From assembly GCF_003001905.1 (NCBI RefSeq), contig NZ_PVNE01000010.1:54049-118048 (forward strand): a stretch of DNA of 64,000 nt, read 5' to 3'. This DNA comes from Planifilum fimeticola. GTDB taxonomy: Bacteria; Bacillota; Bacilli; Thermoactinomycetales; DSM-44946. The notes under the pieces were generated by a model. That model did not search any database. It had not been told where the DNA came from and saw only the letters and a program-made list of their open reading frames with translations. A program made the position numbers and the translations under genes. Positions 1-11,915 of this stretch are shown piece after piece (the first letter of the stretch is position 1; each line of letters begins with the position of its first letter).

Positions 1-1
1 C

Positions 2-916
2 CACCGGTTGGGCTTGGTGATCACCGACGAACAGCACCGTTTCGGCGTGAAACAGCGCGCGCGCCTGCGGGAAAAAGGGGAGTCCCCCGACGTGTTGTTC
101 ATGACGGCGACACCCATTCCGCGCACGCTCGCGATCACCGCTTTCGGAGAGATGGATGTCTCCGTAATTGACGAGATGCCCAAAGGAAGACAGCCGGTGG
201 AAACGCACTGGGTTAAGCCCGATGTGTGGCCCCGGCTGATCCGGTTTATCGGACAGCGGTGCCGATCGGGGGAACAGGCCTACGTGATCTGCCCGCTGAT
301 CGAAGAGTCGGAAAAGATGGATTTGCAGAACGCCCAGTCGCTCTATGAAGAGCTGACCAAAGAGCTGGCTCCCCTTCGGGTCGGGCTTCTCCACGGCAAA
401 ATGGCGCCGGACCACAAGGATGAAGTGATGCGCCGCTTTGCGGCGGGGGATGTGCAGGTGCTGGTTTCCACCACCGTGGTGGAAGTGGGCGTCAATGTTC
501 CCAAGGCGACCGTCATGGTGATCTATGACGCGGACCGCTTCGGGCTGGCCCAGCTGCATCAGCTTCGCGGCCGGGTCGGACGGGGCGGCGGCGAAGCGTT
601 TTGCATCCTCGTGGCCAACCCGAAGTCGGAGACGGGAGTGGAACGCATGCGGATCCTGACGGAAACCGTGGATGGTTTTGAAATCGCCCGAAGGGATTTG
701 GAACTGAGGGGTCCCGGAGAGTTTTTCGGCGTGAAGCAGAGCGGGATGCCGGATTTTCGCATTGCCGATCTGTCCCGGGACGAGCGAGTTTTGGAGGTGG
801 CCCGGGCGGATGCCTGGGAGCTGGTGTCCCGGTCGGACTTTTGGGAGCGGGAGGAATGGGCGCCGCTGCATTCCCTCCTGAAAAGGGAAGGGCTGGACGA
901 CCCGAGTCTGGATTAA
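2..916 (+). CDS. recG: ATP-dependent DNA helicase RecG, C-terminal part (5' end outside window)
   Basis: RecG unwinds and regresses stalled replication forks and branched recombination intermediates. The visible 304 residues begin at helicase motif II (DEQHRF, residues 9-14), followed by TATPIPRT (about 35-42) and the motif VI segment QLRGRVGRG (about 187-195). The DEQH box, TATPIPRT and the ending '[14 protein letters not shown]...' are typical of RecG rather than PriA or Mfd. The N-terminal wedge domain and Walker A lie upstream of the window. In Firmicutes recG commonly stands just before the rsmD-coaD-fapR region, as here. The reading frame is open from base 2. Confidence 0.97.
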   Translation, partial: HRLGLVITDEQHRFGVKQRARLREKGESPDVLFMTATPIPRTLAITAFGEMDVSVIDEMPKGRQPVETHWVKPDVWPRLIRFIGQRCRSGEQAYVICPLIEESEKMDLQNAQSLYEELTKELAPLRVGLLHGKMAPDHKDEVMRRFAAGDVQVLVSTTVVEVGVNVPKATVMVIYDADRFGLAQLHQLRGRVGRGGGEAFCILVANPKSETGVERMRILTETVDGFEIARRDLELRGPGEFFGVKQSGMPDFRIADLSRDERVLEVARADAWELVSRSDFWEREEWAPLHSLLKREGLDDPSLD

Positions 917-1003
917 AGGCGTTTTTTCGGGCCGGTATCCAATCCCCTTCCACCTCTTGTGCATATTGTGCAGGGAGACAAAAAACCAGCTGGGGGCTTG
1001 GGA

Positions 1004-1321
1004 GTGAAACCGGAAGCGAACGCCTTGTACGAAGTAGCGGCACAGCATGTCAACCGGATTTTGGGCCGCAGAGCGGTGAGCGTCCGTCGCATCCATCATG
1101 TGATCGAACAGGCGAAGCAGGTTCGCCGGTCCGGCGGGGCTTTTGCCCTGCTTCAGTATTCGACGGAGTTGGTTCATCGCTTGTTTACGCCGGAAGAAGT
1201 GGAGAAGTTGAAGCAGTCGCCCCGATACAGGGAGTTGTCCCATCGATTGATTGATTTAATGGTGGAGGAACAGGTCATCACCCGACGGGAAGCGTTGATG
1301 TTGAAGCGGGCGGTTCGATGA
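1004..1321 (+). CDS. hypothetical protein, about 105 aa
   Basis: I do not recognise this family. The protein is charged and predicted mostly helical (for example LYEVAAQHVNRILGRR, then a repeated Arg/Lys-rich pattern to ...KRAVR), with no signal peptide or membrane segment. The GTG at 1004 is preferred because a G-rich ribosome site (992-996) lies seven bases upstream; in-frame GTGs at 959 and 968 are possible but have no site. The stop overlaps an ATG at 1318 in the next frame, so it may be cotranscribed with the following gene. No function is proposed. Confidence 0.55.
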   Translation: MKPEANALYEVAAQHVNRILGRRAVSVRRIHHVIEQAKQVRRSGGAFALLQYSTELVHRLFTPEEVEKLKQSPRYRELSHRLIDLMVEEQVITRREALMLKRAVR

Positions 1322-1422
1322 AGGCGCCGCGCAAAAGTCGGTTGGGTTCCGCGAGATCGGGTGATGATTTTTGCGTTGCGGCGCTGCAAAAGACGGATCC
1401 GGAAAGGAGGGAGACGTCTCCC

Positions 1423-1905
1423 TTGAACAAAAAGGGGAAGGTGGCCCGTCCACGTTCTTCCGGCGCCGACCGCCCTCCTCGGTTCCAAAGGGAGCGGGAA
1501 GGCGATCGCTTCTTTCCCCCTCCTCTTTTTCCGGAGGAATTTCCGGACTTGTTCCCGTGGATGGATGAAGCCCCTCCTTTTTATCCCCCGCGGAGACAGT
1601 TGGAACCGTCGTGGGATATCCATTTCCGGGAGTTTTGGGAGATGGAGATTCCTCCCTCGGATGATGAGTGGGAAGCGTTTTTCGACTGGGAAGGGGAGGA
1701 AGCAGGGGAAGGGCGGAGGAGAAGGAGCTTTCCGGAATCGGATGGCGACAGACGGTTGGGTTCGGGGAATCCCTCTTCGCGCGGGAAGAGTCCCGTTCGA
1801 CAGATGGAAAGCGTGGAAAAGTTGTCTCCATCCTTCGACGAAACGGAAGTGCTGGACAAAATCCGGACTCGTTCGCGCCATGAAGGAAGGAGCGCGAAAG
1901 GTTGA
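1423..1905 (+). CDS. hypothetical acidic, proline/aromatic-rich protein
   Basis: The family is not recognised. The product is about 160 residues, low in complexity, rich in Pro, Phe, Trp, Asp and Glu in its middle (FPPPLFPEEFPDLFPWMDE) and Arg/Ser-rich at both ends. TTG 1423 is chosen because AAAGGAGG (1403-1410) lies 12 bases upstream; an ATG at 1318 overlapping the previous stop is the alternative. Plus-strand coding is supported by the rho-independent terminator directly downstream (1908-1935). Long open frames also exist on the minus strand here, so confidence is moderate. Confidence 0.45.
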   Translation: MNKKGKVARPRSSGADRPPRFQREREGDRFFPPPLFPEEFPDLFPWMDEAPPFYPPRRQLEPSWDIHFREFWEMEIPPSDDEWEAFFDWEGEEAGEGRRRRSFPESDGDRRLGSGNPSSRGKSPVRQMESVEKLSPSFDETEVLDKIRTRSRHEGRSAKG

Positions 1906-1907
1906 AG

Positions 1908-1935
1908 CCCGCCGAATACTCGGCGGGTTTTTTTT
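1908..1935 (+). terminator. rho-independent terminator
   Basis: CCCGCCGA (1908-1915), ATAC loop, TCGGCGGG (1920-1927), then a run of eight T. It closes the small transcription unit after recG. Confidence 0.9.
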
Positions 1936-1972
1936 AAAAAAAATTGGCCCCCGAAAAAATCGGGAGCCCATG

Positions 1973-1994
1973 GTATCCGCCCGATGGCGGATAC
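1973..1994. repeat. perfect 9-bp inverted repeat
   Basis: GTATCCGCC (1973-1981), loop CGAT, GGCGGATAC (1986-1994). No T-run follows on either strand, so it is not a classical terminator. It could be an operator or an RNA hairpin at the start of the rsmD unit. Confidence 0.4.
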
Positions 1995-2027
1995 GGTATG
2001 GGAGAGGAGAAACCGGAGGAAGAGCTT

Positions 2028-2096
2028 ATGGGGAAACTAAGTCTTCTTCGCGGTGACGGCATCCTCCTGTGCCGTCACTTCTATCTTTTCCCATGA
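2028..2096 (+). CDS. possible 22-residue leader peptide
   Basis: ATG 2028 has a ribosome site (CCGGAGGA, 2013-2020) seven bases upstream and opens a short frame, MGKLSLLRGDGILLCRHFYLFP, that stops at 2096. Its second half overlaps an inverted repeat, GTGACGGCA (2053-2061) and TGCCGTCAC (2070-2078), followed by a T-rich stretch. A leader peptide over a weak terminator would fit attenuation, but the frame is short and could be chance. The rest of 1936-2218 shows no gene. Confidence 0.2.
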   Translation: MGKLSLLRGDGILLCRHFYLFP

Positions 2097-2218
2097 TCAG
2101 GGAATATATACACTGCAATGTTATTTTTCGGTGAAGATGGTGAAACTCTGCCGTTTTCCCCCGGCGGGGCTTTTGTGGTAGGATTAATTATGTTCAATCC
2201 GCCGCGGGAGGTGTGAGG

Positions 2219-4543
<2,325 letters not shown>

Positions 4544-4662
4544 CTTCTTTCCTCCCGTTCTTGCAGTGTTTGATAACATGTCTACGCGATGGGGGACGGA
4601 AATAGACCGCTCGTCTTATCCGTCAGTTGGAGGATGTTTGATGTGAAAAGGAGGCGAATTCC

Positions 4663-5472
4663 TTGTCACGGCCAAAAGTGGGGCTCGCTTTGGGATCGGG
4701 TGCCGCGCGGGGTCTGGCCCACATCGGGGTGCTGAAAGTGCTGGAACGGGAGGGGATACCGGTCGACGCGATCGCCGGGAGCAGCATGGGCAGCCTGATC
4801 GGGACGGTTTACGCCAACGGGGCGGATCTGGCGATGATGGAACAGTTGGCGATCCATTTGAAGCGGAACCAGTGGCTCGATTTTACCTTTCCGCGACGTG
4901 GATTGATCACCGGCGACCGGATCCGGGAGCTGGTCCGGCTCCTCACCCATGGAAAGAACCTGGAGGATTTGCGAATTCCCACCTCCGTGATCGCGACGGA
5001 TTTGACCAACGGCGAGCGGGTGGTTTTCACGACGGGGCCGATCGACCTGGCGGTGCGGGCGAGCGTGTCGATTCCCGGAATTTTTGAGCCGGTGGAATGG
5101 GAAGGGCGGACCCTGGTGGACGGGGGCGTCATCGACCGGGTGCCGGTTTCGGTAGTCCGGGAGATGGGGGCCGACGTGGTGATTGCCGTCGATGTGATTC
5201 CGCCTACGGGCGGGCTCAAAATCCGAAATATTTTCGACGTGATTGCCCAATCCTTAGAAGTGATGGAAAGGCAAATCACCAGCCCGCAAATTTTGACGGC
5301 CGATGTGGCCATCTACCCCGAGCTGTCCGATATCAGCCCGACCGCATTCACCCGGGTTGAGGAGTGCATTCGCCGGGGGGAGGAGGCCGCCCTTGCCAAA
5401 CTGGAAGAAATTCGACAGGTGATCGGCGAGGTAGTGCCGCATGGAAAAAGGTGGAATCCGAATGATCCGTAG
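4663..5472 (+). CDS. ylbK: patatin-like phospholipase family protein YlbK
   Basis: This is a RssA/YlbK-type patatin-fold hydrolase with a likely Ser-Asp catalytic dyad. The oxyanion loop GSGAARG (11-17), nucleophile motif GSSMG (Ser41) and VDGG with Asp153 are visible. Length (269 aa) is normal and there is no signal peptide. TTG 4663 is preceded by AAAGGAGG with eight bases spacing. The gene overlaps ylbL by 11 bases, so the two should be translated together. The physiological substrate is not known from sequence. Confidence 0.93.
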   Translation: MSRPKVGLALGSGAARGLAHIGVLKVLEREGIPVDAIAGSSMGSLIGTVYANGADLAMMEQLAIHLKRNQWLDFTFPRRGLITGDRIRELVRLLTHGKNLEDLRIPTSVIATDLTNGERVVFTTGPIDLAVRASVSIPGIFEPVEWEGRTLVDGGVIDRVPVSVVREMGADVVIAVDVIPPTGGLKIRNIFDVIAQSLEVMERQITSPQILTADVAIYPELSDISPTAFTRVEECIRRGEEAALAKLEEIRQVIGEVVPHGKRWNPNDP

Positions 5473-6568
5473 AAGGTGGGGAACCCTCGGGTTCGCCGTC
5501 CTGCTTCTCGCGATTGCCGCATGGTTTATACCCACTCCCTATTTCGTGCTCCGCCCCGGCACGGCGGTTCCCGTTCTGCAACTCGTCAACGTGGCCGGGG
5601 GAGACCTTCGCGAGAAGGGGCAGTTTTTGCTCACCACGGTCAGCGTCAGCGAAGCAAGTGCGCTTCAGTACCTCTTTGCCTGGATGATTCCCGGGAGCAG
5701 TCTGGTGCCCCGGGAAAAACTGCTGGAGCCCGGGGAAAGCTCGGATGCGTACCGTCTCCGTCAACGGGAGTGGATGCTGCTCTCGCAACAGAACGCGATC
5801 ATCGCCGCCTTCCGTTATGCCGGGCGGCCGGTCGAGGAGTTTCTCCTGGGAGTGAAGGTGCTTCGAACCTTGTCCGGCATGCCTGCCGAGGGCGTCTTGG
5901 CTTCCGGAGACCGGATCGTGGCGTTGGACGGCCATCCGATCCGTACCGTTCCGCAACTGCTCCGCGTCCTGGAGGGGAAGCGGGAGGGGGAATCGGTCCG
6001 CATCAGCCTGTGGCGGAAGGGGAGGAAATTGGAGAAGAGGCTCTCCCTGGTCCGGTTTTCCCGATCCGAGGGAGGACATGTGGGGATCGGCATCGTTCCG
6101 GTGACGGAGCGCCGCATCCAAACCGATCCCCAGGTCCGAATCCAGGCCGATCACATCGGAGGTCCCTCCGCCGGGCTGATGTTCGCCCTTGAAATCCTCA
6201 ACCAGTTGACCTCCGAGGATTTGACGCGGGGGCTGAAGATCGCGGGCACCGGCACCCTCTCGGCCGAAGGGGAGGTGGGACAGATCGGCGGGGTGGAGCA
6301 AAAGGTGATGGCCGCGGATCGGGAAGGAGCCGACCTCTTCTTTGTCCCCGCCGATGTCCATCCCGGGGATTCCAACCAGTTTAAGGCGGAGGCGGTCGCC
6401 CGGGAGATCGGCAGCCGCATGAAGATTGTCCCCGTTCACTCCCTGGAGGAGGCCGTCGGCTATCTGAAACGATTGAAGGAAGAGCGAGCAAAGGTGTCGA
6501 ACATTGACACACCCGCCAACTTGGCATATAATAACCCTGTTTTGGTGGCCCGGGCGGGTGCCCTGTGA
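5462..6568 (+). CDS. ylbL: membrane-anchored PDZ/Lon-like serine protease YlbL
   Basis: A single N-terminal membrane helix (about residues 8-28) is followed by a PDZ domain (around 125-195) and a Lon-type protease domain. The Ser-Lys dyad is visible: Ser236 in GGPSAG and Lys281 in GGVEQK. ATG 5462 is preferred because AAAGGTGG (5447-5454) is seven bases upstream; the in-frame ATG at 5441 has no site. In B. subtilis the homologue is linked to the DNA-damage response and cell-division control. The last roughly 25 residues (VSNIDTPANLAYNN...) are variable. Confidence 0.94.
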   Translation: MIRRRWGTLGFAVLLLAIAAWFIPTPYFVLRPGTAVPVLQLVNVAGGDLREKGQFLLTTVSVSEASALQYLFAWMIPGSSLVPREKLLEPGESSDAYRLRQREWMLLSQQNAIIAAFRYAGRPVEEFLLGVKVLRTLSGMPAEGVLASGDRIVALDGHPIRTVPQLLRVLEGKREGESVRISLWRKGRKLEKRLSLVRFSRSEGGHVGIGIVPVTERRIQTDPQVRIQADHIGGPSAGLMFALEILNQLTSEDLTRGLKIAGTGTLSAEGEVGQIGGVEQKVMAADREGADLFFVPADVHPGDSNQFKAEAVAREIGSRMKIVPVHSLEEAVGYLKRLKEERAKVSNIDTPANLAYNNPVLVARAGAL

Positions 6569-6580
6569 GGTGTATAAGCC

Positions 6581-7084
6581 ATGCGTCTCTATCTGCCGGA
6601 AATAGTCCGGGCAAACAAGCCCCTGGTTCGTGAGGAAACGATTGAACTGAGGGGGATTGAACGGGAAGTTCCGCAACTGGTACGGCTGGATCCCGTTTGG
6701 GTTCGTGTGACGGCATCGGAAGAGAGCGGTCTCTTTCACGTGCATGCCGAGCATCGGACCCGGGCGAGCCTCACCTGCTCCCGCTGTTTGTCCCCCTTCG
6801 AGAAAACCTTGTCGGGGCAGTGGACGCAGGAATTCACGAATCGGGCGGACCGGGCGGATCAGGATCAGATCTGCTTTGTCGAGGGAGATCACATCGATCT
6901 GACTCCCTATATTCGGGAAGCGGTTCTTCTTGAGCTTCCCTACGCACCTGTCTGCCGGGAGGGGTGCAAGGGTCTGTGTCCCGAGTGCGGCGTGGATCGA
7001 AACAGGGAGACCTGTTTGTGCCGCACCGAGCGGATCGACCCCCGGCTCGCCGTATTGAAGGAACTTCGAATCCCCGAGGATTGA
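6581..7084 (+). CDS. ylbN: DUF177 (YceD/YlbN) family protein
   Basis: YceD-family proteins sit next to rpmF in nearly all bacteria and are tied to 23S rRNA/50S biology in E. coli and plants. The 167-residue protein has two cysteine pairs: CSRC in the middle, and [13 protein letters not shown] with CLC near the C terminus, a metal-site pattern of the family. ATG 6581 follows GTGAGGTG by eight bases. It lies 32 bases before rpmF and should be cotranscribed. Confidence 0.93.
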   Translation: MRLYLPEIVRANKPLVREETIELRGIEREVPQLVRLDPVWVRVTASEESGLFHVHAEHRTRASLTCSRCLSPFEKTLSGQWTQEFTNRADRADQDQICFVEGDHIDLTPYIREAVLLELPYAPVCREGCKGLCPECGVDRNRETCLCRTERIDPRLAVLKELRIPED

Positions 7085-7116
7085 CGGGGCTTTTCGATCA
7101 AGGGGAGGTGATTCAG

Positions 7117-7290
7117 GTGGCGGTACCTTTCAGGAGAACGTCCAAAACGCGGAAACGCAAGCGTCGCACCCATTTCAAACTGTCCGTTCCGGGGATGGTG
7201 CGCTGCCCCCAGTGCGGCGAGTGGAAGCTCGCCCACCGGGTCTGCAAGGAGTGCGGTCATTACAAGGGCGAAGAAGTGGTGGAGAACTGA
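7117..7290 (+). CDS. rpmF: 50S ribosomal protein L32
   Basis: L32 is a small zinc-ribbon protein of the large subunit near the peptide exit region. The 57-residue product starts [17 protein letters not shown] and carries the full four-cysteine zinc ribbon (CPQC and CKEC), so this is the zinc-binding form. GTG 7117 follows AGGGGAGGTG. A strong terminator lies three bases after the stop and ends the ylbK-rpmF unit before the fapR promoter. Confidence 0.98.
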   Translation: MAVPFRRTSKTRKRKRRTHFKLSVPGMVRCPQCGEWKLAHRVCKECGHYKGEEVVEN

Positions 7291-7292
7291 TG

Positions 7293-7335
7293 GAAGCGGG
7301 GAACCGGAGCACAGGCCGGCTCCCCGCTTCTTTTT
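7293..7335 (+). terminator. rho-independent terminator after rpmF
   Basis: Perfect 10-bp arms GAAGCGGGGA (7293-7302) and TCCCCGCTTC (7321-7330), with an inner CCGG pairing, then five T. Confidence 0.88.
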
Positions 7336-7361
7336 ATGGATCTCCTCTGCCCGTGGGCGGC

Positions 7362-7390
7362 TTGTTTTTCAGAGGGGTTTTGTATATACT
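7362..7390 (+). promoter_or_regulatory. sigma-A-type promoter of the fapR-fab operon
   Basis: TTGTTT (7362-7367), 17-base spacer, TATACT (7385-7390). It sits between the rpmF terminator and fapR, and the FapR operator begins three bases downstream of the -10 box. Confidence 0.75.
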
Positions 7391-7393
7391 GAA

Positions 7394-7410
7394 TTGGGAC
7401 TTGGTATTAA
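7394..7410. promoter_or_regulatory. FapR operator (malonyl-CoA-responsive)
   Basis: TTGGGACTTGGTATTAA matches the known Bacillus FapR palindrome TTAGTACCTRGTCYTAA at most positions and overlaps the expected transcription start. FapR bound here would block initiation, and malonyl-CoA would release it. It is therefore an autoregulatory site that also controls plsX and the fab genes. Confidence 0.8.
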
Positions 7411-7442
7411 CACGTGGTCCTAAAAGGGTGGTGAACCCGGCA

Positions 7443-8012
7443 GTGCGACTCCCCAAAAAGGAACGGCAGCGGCAGTTGAAACTGGCGCTTCAAGCCAACC
7501 CTTTCCTCACGGATGAGGAGATGGCCCGGCGACACGGGGTCAGCGTCCAAACCATCCGCCTGGACCGGATGGAGCTGGGAATCCCGGAACTGCGCGAACG
7601 GATCAAGGACATGGCTGAAGGGAATTTTGACCGGATCCGTTCCCTGGCTCCGGAAGAGGTGATCGGCGAGATCGTGGATCTTCAGCTGAATCGAAGCGGC
7701 GTTTCCGTACTGGAGATTCGCGAAGAGCATGTGTTTTCCCGCAACCGGATCGCCCGGGGGCATCACCTGTTTGCCCAGGCCAACTCTCTGGCCGTCGCCG
7801 TCATCGATGCGGATGTGGTGCTCACCGCATCGGCGGCGATCCGGTTCGTGCGACCGGTGCATCTGGGGGAAAAGTGCATTGCCAAGGCCCGCGTCGTCAA
7901 ATCCACCCCTCACCGGATTCAGGTGGACGTGGAGACCTTTGTCAACGAGGAGAGGGTGTTTCAGGGAGTGTTCGACATGTACCGCTCCAGGGAGGAGAAA
8001 GGCAGGAAGTGA
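7443..8012 (+). CDS. fapR: fatty-acid and phospholipid biosynthesis repressor FapR
   Basis: FapR senses malonyl-CoA and represses lipid genes in Gram-positive bacteria. The protein has an N-terminal HTH (DEEMARRHGVSVQTIRLDRMELGIPELR, about 26-53) and a C-terminal hot-dog thioesterase-like ligand domain with the conserved EEHVFSRNRIARGHHLFAQANSLAVAV stretch. GTG 7443 gives MRLPKKERQRQ, aligning with the B. subtilis start, although the ribosome site AAGGGTGG (7424-7431) is 11 bases away. plsX follows after 12 bases. Its own operator is present upstream. Confidence 0.95.
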   Translation: MRLPKKERQRQLKLALQANPFLTDEEMARRHGVSVQTIRLDRMELGIPELRERIKDMAEGNFDRIRSLAPEEVIGEIVDLQLNRSGVSVLEIREEHVFSRNRIARGHHLFAQANSLAVAVIDADVVLTASAAIRFVRPVHLGEKCIAKARVVKSTPHRIQVDVETFVNEERVFQGVFDMYRSREEKGRK

Positions 8013-8024
8013 GGAGGAGAAGGA

Positions 8025-9023
8025 ATGCGGATTGCATTGGACGCCATGGGCGGTGATCACGCTCCGAAGGCGATCTGCGACGGAATCCGCTCGGCGGCTC
8101 AGGAGTGGAGGGACGACGAGTTCGTTCTGATCGGTCCTGAAGAGGTTCTGCGGCCGCTTTTCGCGGACGGGTTCCCGTCCAACGTACGGATTTTGCATAC
8201 GGCGGAATGGATTGGACCGGACGAAGAGCCGGTGAAGGCCGTCCGACGAAAGAAAGGATCCTCCTTGGTAGTCGGTTGCCAACAGGTGAAGGAGGGGGAG
8301 GTTGACGCCTTCATCAGCGCGGGGAACACCGGCGCGTTGATGGCGGCGGGCCTCTTATATACCGGTCGGATTCAAGGGATCGACCGGCCGGCGCTCGCCC
8401 CGATGTTTCCGAGCGTATCCGGCAGGGGAACGCTGGTGCTCGACGTGGGGGCCAACCCCGATGCCAAGGCGCATCATTTGGCGCAATACGCACTGATGGG
8501 AAGCATCTATTCCGAAAAGGTGCTGGGATTTGAAAACCCCCGGGTGGGTTTGCTCAATATCGGGACCGAGGAGGGAAAAGGGACCGAGCTGATTAAAGAG
8601 GCTTACCGGTTGATCCAGGAATTGCCGATCCATTTTGTGGGAAATGTCGAGTCCCGGGACATTCTTCACGGCGTCTGCGACGTATTGGTTTGCGACGGAT
8701 TCAGCGGGAACATCCTCCTCAAGACGTCGGAGGGCGTGGCCAAGGCGATTATGGACCGGCTCAAACAGGAGTTCACCCGAACCTGGTGGAACAAGCTGGC
8801 TGCGGCGGTGCTGAAGCCGGGTCTCAAGCGCTTCGCCCGGGAGATCAATTACAAGGAACACGGCGGAGCTCCCCTGTTGGGGCTGTCCGGTCCGATCATC
8901 AAGGCGCACGGTTCCTCGGATGCCAAAGCGGTCTTTCACGCCGTCCGCCAAGCCCGTCTGTTCGTGGAGCGGGGGGTTATCCCGCGGATCACCGAGGATT
9001 TACATAGAATCGAGAGGGGCTGA
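8025..9023 (+). CDS. plsX: phosphate acyltransferase PlsX
   Basis: PlsX converts acyl-ACP and phosphate to acyl-phosphate, the acyl donor for glycerol-3-phosphate acylation by PlsY; it is a peripheral membrane enzyme. The 332 residues start [20 protein letters not shown] and include [32 protein letters not shown], and [13 protein letters not shown], all PlsX signatures. The start has GGAGGAGAAGGA upstream. It is the second gene of the FapR operon. Confidence 0.97.
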   Translation: MRIALDAMGGDHAPKAICDGIRSAAQEWRDDEFVLIGPEEVLRPLFADGFPSNVRILHTAEWIGPDEEPVKAVRRKKGSSLVVGCQQVKEGEVDAFISAGNTGALMAAGLLYTGRIQGIDRPALAPMFPSVSGRGTLVLDVGANPDAKAHHLAQYALMGSIYSEKVLGFENPRVGLLNIGTEEGKGTELIKEAYRLIQELPIHFVGNVESRDILHGVCDVLVCDGFSGNILLKTSEGVAKAIMDRLKQEFTRTWWNKLAAAVLKPGLKRFAREINYKEHGGAPLLGLSGPIIKAHGSSDAKAVFHAVRQARLFVERGVIPRITEDLHRIERG

Positions 9024-9028
9024 ACAGC

Positions 9029-10021
9029 TTGAAACCGGTGGGGATCATCGGGACAGGTTCATATCTGCCGGAGAAGGTCTTGACCAACAAGGATTTGGAA
9101 ACCATGGTAGATACGACGGATGAATGGATCGTCAGCCGGACGGGAATCCGGGAGCGGCGCATCGCCGCGGAAGAGCAGGCCTCTTCCGATCTGGCGGTGG
9201 AAGCGGGCCGCAGGGCGCTGGAGGCGGCGGGAGTGACGGCGGATCAGCTGGATTTGATCATCGTGGCCACCGTGACTCCCGACATGATGTTCCCGGCGAC
9301 GGCCTGTCTGCTGCAGGACCGCCTGGGGGCGAAAAGGGCGGCCGCGTTCGACCTGTCCGCGGCCTGTTCGGGATTTTTGTACGGCATAGCGACCGCGACC
9401 CAGTTCATCCAAAGCGGCATGTACCGGTATGCCCTGGTGGTCGGTGTGGACTGCCTTTCCAGAATCACCAACTGGGAGGACCGGAACACCTGCGTGCTGT
9501 TCGGCGACGGAGCCGGAGCGGTCGTTTTGGGGCCGGTGGAGGAGGGACGCGGTTTCCTCTCCTTTGAACTGGGGGCCGACGGGTCCGGCGGGGATTTGCT
9601 GAAGCAGCCTGCGGGCGGATCCCGCATGCCGGCGAGCCGGCACACGGTGGATGAGCGCCTCCACACCATTTCCATGGCCGGCAGGGAGGTTTTCAAGTTT
9701 GCCGTCCGCGTGATGGGAAATGCTGCGGAGGAGGCGCTCTCGAAGGCGGGGATGACGAAGGAGGACATCGATTTCCTCGTGCCCCATCAGGCCAACATCC
9801 GCATCATCGATGCCGCCGTCAAGCGGTTCGGACTGTCGGAGGAGAAGGTGATCGTCAATCTGGACCGCTTCGGCAACATGTCCTCGGCGTCCATCCCGGT
9901 GGCCCTGGATGAAGCGGTGCACCAGGGACGGATCAAAAAGGGGGATACGCTGGTTTTGGTCGGCTTCGGCGGCGGTCTGACCTGGGGGGCGGCGGTGCTG
10001 AAGTGGTCGATGGACACCTGA
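9029..10021 (+). CDS. fabH: beta-ketoacyl-ACP synthase III
   Basis: FabH condenses acyl-CoA with malonyl-ACP to start fatty-acid synthesis; Firmicute enzymes prefer branched primers. The Cys113 (SAACSG), His253 (VPHQAN) and Asn283 (FGNMSSAS) triad is complete, and length (330 aa) is typical. TTG 9029 lies nine bases after GAGAGGGG. It begins five bases after plsX. In B. subtilis fabH is elsewhere, so this plsX-fabH-fabD order resembles the Gram-negative cluster. Confidence 0.97.
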   Translation: MKPVGIIGTGSYLPEKVLTNKDLETMVDTTDEWIVSRTGIRERRIAAEEQASSDLAVEAGRRALEAAGVTADQLDLIIVATVTPDMMFPATACLLQDRLGAKRAAAFDLSAACSGFLYGIATATQFIQSGMYRYALVVGVDCLSRITNWEDRNTCVLFGDGAGAVVLGPVEEGRGFLSFELGADGSGGDLLKQPAGGSRMPASRHTVDERLHTISMAGREVFKFAVRVMGNAAEEALSKAGMTKEDIDFLVPHQANIRIIDAAVKRFGLSEEKVIVNLDRFGNMSSASIPVALDEAVHQGRIKKGDTLVLVGFGGGLTWGAAVLKWSMDT

Positions 10022-10052
10022 TGGATGCGTGCTGAGAGGAGGGGAGAGAAAC

Positions 10053-10991
10053 ATGGGGAAAACGGCATTTCTTTTTCCGGGCCAAGGCTCGCAGAAAGTG
10101 GGGATGGGGCGCGATCTCGTCGAGGCGCACCAGGGAGCCCGGGAGATTTTCGACAAGGCGGATGAGGCTCTCGGCTTTTCCCTGTCCGGGCTCTGTTTTG
10201 AAGGACCCGAGGAGAAGCTCCGTTTGACCGCATATACCCAACCGGCCATACTTACCACCAGCATCGCGCTGTACACGGCCTTTTCCGACGGGGGAATCGT
10301 CCCGGTTCTGGTGGCCGGGCACAGCCTGGGCGAGTACTCCGCCTTGGTGGCGGCCGGTTCGCTGGACTTTGCCGATGCCGTCCGCATCGTACACCAGCGG
10401 GGGAATTTCATGGAAGAGGCGGTTCCCGCAGGAAAAGGGGCCATGTCCGCCGTGATGGGCCTTGACCGGGAAGAGCTGGAGCGGGTGTGCCGCGAAGTTT
10501 CCCGGGAAGGCCGCGTGGTGGAGCCCGCCAACCTGAACGCACCTGGACAGATCGTCATCTCGGGGCACAAGGAAGCGGTGGAGGAAGCGGGAGAGCGCGC
10601 CCGCCAAGCCGGTGCCCGACGGGTGATTCCGCTGGCGGTGAGCGGTCCCTTCCACTCCAGCCTGATGAAGCCGGCGGCAGAGCGCCTCTCGGAGGTGTTG
10701 GCCGGCGTGACCGTGCTTGATGCATCGGTTCCCGTGGTGGCGAACGTTTCGGCCCGTCCGGTGACGGAGGCCCGGACGATCCGGCAATCCTTGATCGATC
10801 AGGTGGCCTCCCCCGTGCTGTGGGAAGACAGCGTCCGCTGGATGATGGAACAGGGAGTGGACACCTTCGTGGAGATCGGTCCCGGAAACGTGCTGACGGG
10901 TCTGGTGAGAAAGGTGGATCGCCGGGTGAAGGCCCTGTCGGTGCAGGATGTTCCCTCCCTGGAAAAGGCGCTGGCGGAACTGAAGGGTTAG
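10053..10991 (+). CDS. fabD: malonyl-CoA-ACP transacylase
   Basis: FabD loads malonyl groups from CoA onto ACP. It has the N-terminal [14 protein letters not shown] motif, nucleophile Ser91 in GHSLGEYSA, and His201 in [11 protein letters not shown] 10053 is selected after AGGAGGGGAG; the in-frame GTG at 10029 precedes the ribosome site. Length is 312 aa. It lies between fabH and fabG in the same orientation with short gaps. Confidence 0.97.
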   Translation: MGKTAFLFPGQGSQKVGMGRDLVEAHQGAREIFDKADEALGFSLSGLCFEGPEEKLRLTAYTQPAILTTSIALYTAFSDGGIVPVLVAGHSLGEYSALVAAGSLDFADAVRIVHQRGNFMEEAVPAGKGAMSAVMGLDREELERVCREVSREGRVVEPANLNAPGQIVISGHKEAVEEAGERARQAGARRVIPLAVSGPFHSSLMKPAAERLSEVLAGVTVLDASVPVVANVSARPVTEARTIRQSLIDQVASPVLWEDSVRWMMEQGVDTFVEIGPGNVLTGLVRKVDRRVKALSVQDVPSLEKALAELKG

Positions 10992-11032
10992 TCCTTGGAC
11001 GCAATCCTGACCTAAAAGGAGGAATGTTCCCC

Positions 11033-11776
11033 ATGTTGTCCGGAAAAGTGGCGATTGTGACCGGCGGATCCCGGGGGATCGGACGGGCCGTTTCCATCGC
11101 CCTGGCCGACGCGGGCGCCGATGTGGCCATCGTGTACGCGGGTAATCGGCAGGGGGCGGAAGAGACGGTTGCCGAAATCGAGAAGCGGGGTCGCCGGGGA
11201 GTGATGATCCAGGCGGACGTTTCCCAGGCGGACCAGGTGGATTCGGCGGTAAAGCAGGTGCTTGACGCCTTCGGGCGAATCGACGTTCTGGTGAACAACG
11301 CCGGGATCACCCGGGACAATCTGGTTCTCCGAATGAAGGAGGAGGATTGGGACCGGGTGATCGACACCAATCTGAAGGGGACCTTCCTCTTCAGCAAGGC
11401 GGTGATCCGGACGATGATGAAGCAACGGTCCGGACGGATCATCAACATCAGTTCGGTGGTCGGGGTGAGCGGAAATCCGGGGCAGGCCAACTACGTGGCG
11501 GCCAAGGCGGGGGTGATCGGCATGACGAAGTCGCTGGCCCGTGAATTGGCCAGCCGCGGGATTACGGTGAATGCGATCGCTCCGGGCTTCATCGAGACGG
11601 ATATGACCGCCGTATTGGGGGATGAGGTGCGCGATCAAATCATGAACCAGATTCCCCTCGCCCGGTTCGGCTCTCCTGAGGATGTGGCGGCGGCCGTCCG
11701 GTTTTTGGCCTCGGACGATGCCGGCTACATCACCGGTCAAACCCTGCATGTGGACGGCGGAATGGTGATGGTTTGA
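11033..11776 (+). CDS. fabG: 3-oxoacyl-ACP reductase
   Basis: FabG uses NADPH to reduce 3-oxoacyl-ACP. It is a 247-residue short-chain dehydrogenase with the Rossmann TGGSRGIG loop (10-17), NNAG (88-91) and catalytic Ser141, Tyr154 and Lys158 (YVAAK). The ribosome site AAAAGGAGG (11015-11022) favours ATG 11033 over the ATG at 11024, which is too close. It ends with IGMT...VDGGMVMV, standard for FabG. Confidence 0.97.
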   Translation: MLSGKVAIVTGGSRGIGRAVSIALADAGADVAIVYAGNRQGAEETVAEIEKRGRRGVMIQADVSQADQVDSAVKQVLDAFGRIDVLVNNAGITRDNLVLRMKEEDWDRVIDTNLKGTFLFSKAVIRTMMKQRSGRIINISSVVGVSGNPGQANYVAAKAGVIGMTKSLARELASRGITVNAIAPGFIETDMTAVLGDEVRDQIMNQIPLARFGSPEDVAAAVRFLASDDAGYITGQTLHVDGGMVMV

Positions 11777-11840
11777 ACCCCGTTCCCGTTGAAAGGGGGG
11801 ATGCCGCCTTCATATCGCCGAAGGAGGGGAAATTGTCTTC

Positions 11841-11870
11841 TTGTACCCTCACCTCTGTTTTTGCTAATCT
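11841..11870 (+). promoter_or_regulatory. possible promoter before acpP
   Basis: TTGTAC (11841-11846), 18-base spacer, TAATCT (11865-11870), in the 139-base gap between fabG and acpP. An extra promoter would raise ACP supply relative to the other Fab enzymes. No FapR-like site was seen beside it. Confidence 0.35.
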
Positions 11871-11915
11871 TTAAGAGGTGTATCCCTTATCACCATAAAG
11901 GGGAGGTGAACGGAG

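Noticed and set aside
1174..1971. Long minus-strand frames opposite the genes after recG
   Set aside because: Arg/Pro/Ser-rich shadow composition and no ribosome site; a plus-strand terminator at 1908 supports the other strand.
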